A stretch of 64,000 bases of DNA, taken from Bacteroidetes bacterium UBA4416 (GTDB taxonomy: Bacteria > Bacteroidota > Bacteroidia > B-17B0 > Aurantibacillaceae). Shown piece after piece: positions 61,774 to 64,000 of the stretch. Below the pieces are notes generated by a model. That model saw only the letters and a list, made by a program, of their open reading frames with translations. It made no database searches and had not been told where the DNA came from. Position 1 is the stretch's first letter, and the number at the start of each line of letters is the position of its first letter. The DNA lies in assembly GCA_002390745.1 (NCBI GenBank), contig DGQK01000067.1:57800-121799 (forward strand), given 5' to 3'. A program made the translations under genes and the position numbers.

Positions 61774-64000
61774 ATGAAAAAAATTCTATGCCTTGCTACG
61801 TTTATTATCGCTACAGTCCTATGCTCCTATAGAATGTATGCAACACATGGTTTACCCCTTGTAAACTTTTCGTATAGTATAGGAGCAACCGGAGTAACGG
61901 TTTCGGGTGGTTCAGACCCCGCAACCTGCGGATCGGGCCCGTACTGGATGCAGGTAGAGATCGGCTGTACGCCCGGCGCACTGTCCGGAGTGCCGCCGGC
62001 AGCCATGCAGACAACATTGCAGAACTGGCCCTGTACCGGTGGTGGCACCAGCTATAACCAGTTCCCATGGTATAACTCTACGCTCAACATCCCGAATTTA
62101 TGCAGCGATGGCTGTGTGGCAGAAACCTATAACAGCGTTTTTATTCCTTTTGCGAACCTGTGTCCTGGTCAGACCTATTACTTTGCGGCCCGCGAGTGGG
62201 TGTCGGCCTCCAACAGTCCGGGACCGTTTACTGCAACCTATTCCTTTGTGGTGCCGGGCACCTTTACGCCTTTGAACTTCAACCTGGCGGCCTCGCCTTC
62301 CACCTATTGTTCGCCGGGAAGCTCCACGCTTAGCGCTACGGGGGTTTCAGGAGGATGCGGAACAGTATCTTACCTATGGAGCCCCGGAGGATCCACGGCC
62401 TCGAGCATTGTCGTCTCGCCCGGGACCACCACCACTTACTCCTGTACGGTCCAGACGCCCTGCAACACCTTAACGAAGGCGGTCACGGTCACGGTCGTCT
62501 CGGCCCTGTCGGCGGCCTTTACGCCGCTCAATACCACGATATGCCAGGGCACCTCGCAGGTCTTTACCCACACCGGAACGGCCGGCGTGACCCACAACTG
62601 GGCGGTATCGCCGGCCACGGGAGTCACGATTACCTCGGCCAACTCCGTCAACCCTTCCATCGCCTTTGCAAGCGCCGGCACCTATGTCGTTTCGCATACC
62701 GTTTCGGCCGGGGCCTGTACCAACGTCGTCAGTACGAACATAACGGTCAACAGCGTTTCGTCCACTTTTGCCATTCCTTCGGCCACGCAGTGCCTGGTTG
62801 GGAACAGCTTCAGCTTCAACAATACCGGTACGGCCGGTGGCACGCACACCTATTCGTTCTCGCCCATTACCGGTGCGCCCGCGGCGGGTAGCACGGCCAA
62901 CTATTCGGGAAGCTTCACGGCGCCCGGCAGCTATGTCGTTACCCACAATGTAAGCTCCGGTGGCTGTACAAGCACCTCCACGATGGGTGTCGTCGTGAAC
63001 CCGAACCCTTCGGCCACGCTCACCTTTACCAATCCAACCTGCGGCAACAACAACGGCATTATCCAGATCAGCAATACCTCCAGCGGAGGCCAGACAATCA
63101 CGTCTTTTGCCAGTAGCTCCGGCGTTGTGAGCGGACAAACAGTGACGGGCCTCGGGGCAGGAACGCATGTGATCACACTCACCAATAACTTCGGGTGCAC
63201 GTATACCGTTTCGGCTACGCTGGCCAATACACCGGCCATTACCGACGTTGCCCTGACCCCAGGAAATATTATATGCGGCACAGGTACCGGAAGCATTGCC
63301 ATTGGCGCTGTCACCGGCGGTACACCAACCTATTCCTACAATGTAAACGGCGGAGCTTTTTCAACGACACCTCCGGTGACCGGACTTGCTTCCGGTACTT
63401 ATTCTGTTGGTGTGCGGGATGCCAACGGCTGTACCTTTACCAAAACCGTAGCCATTACCGTGACCCCGGGCCCTACTGCTATTGCCGGAACGGCAACAGC
63501 GGCAGGCTGTGGCATGAGCAATGGCTCCTATAACATTACAGGCGTGACAGGCGGCACCCCGGCCTATACCTTTAGCATCAACGGCGTGTCCACACCGAGC
63601 TTATCCAGTGGCCTGGCTGCCGGCAATTACAGCATTACCGTGCGCGATGCCAACGGCTGTACCTTTACCAACCCGGTTACTGTTGGCGGGACAACGGGCC
63701 CAGTTTCGGCGGTAATTACAACAACCAACGCCAGCTGCGGCATCGCCAACGGCTCGGCTTCTGTAGCAAGCGTAACCGGCGGCACCCCGACGTACAGCTT
63801 TTCATTCGACGGCGGCGCCTTCGGTAGCGGCAGTGCCAGCGGCTTAACAGCGGGCGCGCATAACGTCGTGATCCGCGATGCGGGCACCTGCACCCTGTCG
63901 CTGCCCTTTAACGTGGCCAATAACGGAAGCCCCAGCATCAGCCTGACCGCCAGCACCAACGTTTTGTGCAATGGCGCCGGCACCGGAAGCTTTACCGTAT
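61774..64000 (+). CDS. Large SprB-repeat adhesin (partial, N-terminal 742 residues)
   Basis: The frame stays open from the ATG at 61774 to the window edge, so the C-terminus is missing. A signal peptide (about 1-22) is followed by PKD/Ig-like repeats and then SprB-type repeats, each ending in a GVRDANGCTFT- or SITVRDANGCTFT-like strand, with GVTGGTPAYTFSINGV in the middle. SprB in gliding Bacteroidota is a mobile surface adhesin exported by T9SS. A sorting domain is expected beyond the edge. From about 62.4 to 62.7 kb the codons are unusually rich in GTC, ACG, TCG and GGC compared with other genes here. Confidence 0.85.
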   Translation, partial: MKKILCLATFIIATVLCSYRMYATHGLPLVNFSYSIGATGVTVSGGSDPATCGSGPYWMQVEIGCTPGALSGVPPAAMQTTLQNWPCTGGGTSYNQFPWYNSTLNIPNLCSDGCVAETYNSVFIPFANLCPGQTYYFAAREWVSASNSPGPFTATYSFVVPGTFTPLNFNLAASPSTYCSPGSSTLSATGVSGGCGTVSYLWSPGGSTASSIVVSPGTTTTYSCTVQTPCNTLTKAVTVTVVSALSAAFTPLNTTICQGTSQVFTHTGTAGVTHNWAVSPATGVTITSANSVNPSIAFASAGTYVVSHTVSAGACTNVVSTNITVNSVSSTFAIPSATQCLVGNSFSFNNTGTAGGTHTYSFSPITGAPAAGSTANYSGSFTAPGSYVVTHNVSSGGCTSTSTMGVVVNPNPSATLTFTNPTCGNNNGIIQISNTSSGGQTITSFASSSGVVSGQTVTGLGAGTHVITLTNNFGCTYTVSATLANTPAITDVALTPGNIICGTGTGSIAIGAVTGGTPTYSYNVNGGAFSTTPPVTGLASGTYSVGVRDANGCTFTKTVAITVTPGPTAIAGTATAAGCGMSNGSYNITGVTGGTPAYTFSINGVSTPSLSSGLAAGNYSITVRDANGCTFTNPVTVGGTTGPVSAVITTTNASCGIANGSASVASVTGGTPTYSFSFDGGAFGSGSASGLTAGAHNVVIRDAGTCTLSLPFNVANNGSPSISLTASTNVLCNGAGTGSFTV

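Noticed and set aside
62700..64000. Regular DNA repeats that might suggest a CRISPR or satellite array
   Set aside because: The repeats are imperfect, in frame and translate to SprB-type protein repeats.

Overview
The window looks like an origin-proximal piece of a Bacteroidota (Bacteroidetes) chromosome of moderate GC content, possibly from the Chitinophagia/Sphingobacteriia/Flavobacteriia side of the phylum. The signs are several secreted proteins with C-terminal type 9 secretion (T9SS type A) sorting domains, an SprB-repeat adhesin, lipoproteins with CKKKE-type lipoboxes, families common in this phylum (DUF2490, MORN_2/YwqK-like, LolA plus hotdog clusters), and promoters of the Bacteroidetes type (TTTG - about 19 nt - TAnnTTTG). 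I see no rRNA, tRNA, CRISPR array, insertion sequence or prophage.

Layout. 0-4.5 kb: the 5' part of a carboxypeptidase-regulatory-like secreted protein, an ECF sigma factor overlapping a membrane TPR protein, an Hsp15-like S4 protein and a polytopic GT-C-like membrane protein. 4.5-8.6 kb: pyk, trmB, lgt and small partners. 8.7-12.7 kb: two T9SS cargo proteins. 13-19.8 kb: rnr and a run of poorly known small genes (DUF1398, DinB-like, a HEAT-like protein, secreted proteins). 21-23.7 kb: a TPR sensor kinase with its NarL-type regulator. 23.8-28.0 kb, minus strand: phosphate transporter, DUF2490, rpiB and a ferredoxin-type reductase.

28.0-40.5 kb is the most interesting part. A 504-bp AT-rich gap between divergent genes holds three exact TTTTACACA DnaA-box-like 9-mers and a very AT-rich end, so it is a candidate oriC. 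Downstream run nadA, a MORN_2-repeat protein, a histidine kinase with eight PAS domains, a LytTR regulator and mnmG. Six parS-type 16-mers (TGTTNCACGTGNAACA, three of them exact TGTTNCACGTGAAACA) then lie within 2.5 kb (37977-40484), around and inside a methyltransferase gene and next to a secreted HExxH protein. This is a chromosomal centromere cluster for ParB.

40.5-43.1 kb: a TetR regulator with an SDR/metallo-beta-lactamase-fold operon and two matching operator sites. 43.4-51.1 kb: fumC, an outer-membrane protein and lipoprotein pair, mfd, and a pentapeptide-repeat protein. 51.2-52.6 kb: a T9SS protein. 52.7-55.4 kb: a compact cluster of hotdog thioesterase, LolA, lipoprotein, hydroxyacyl-ACP dehydratase-like protein and DUF420 protein that resembles part of an aryl-polyene/flexirubin-type locus. 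55.6-57.1 kb: rpoN. 57-64 kb: a TMTC-like TPR membrane protein, a sterol-desaturase-family hydroxylase, an SBBP-repeat T9SS protein, and the 5' part of a large SprB-repeat adhesin that runs off the right edge.

All calls rest on reading the sequence and on recall of protein families. No similarity search was run.
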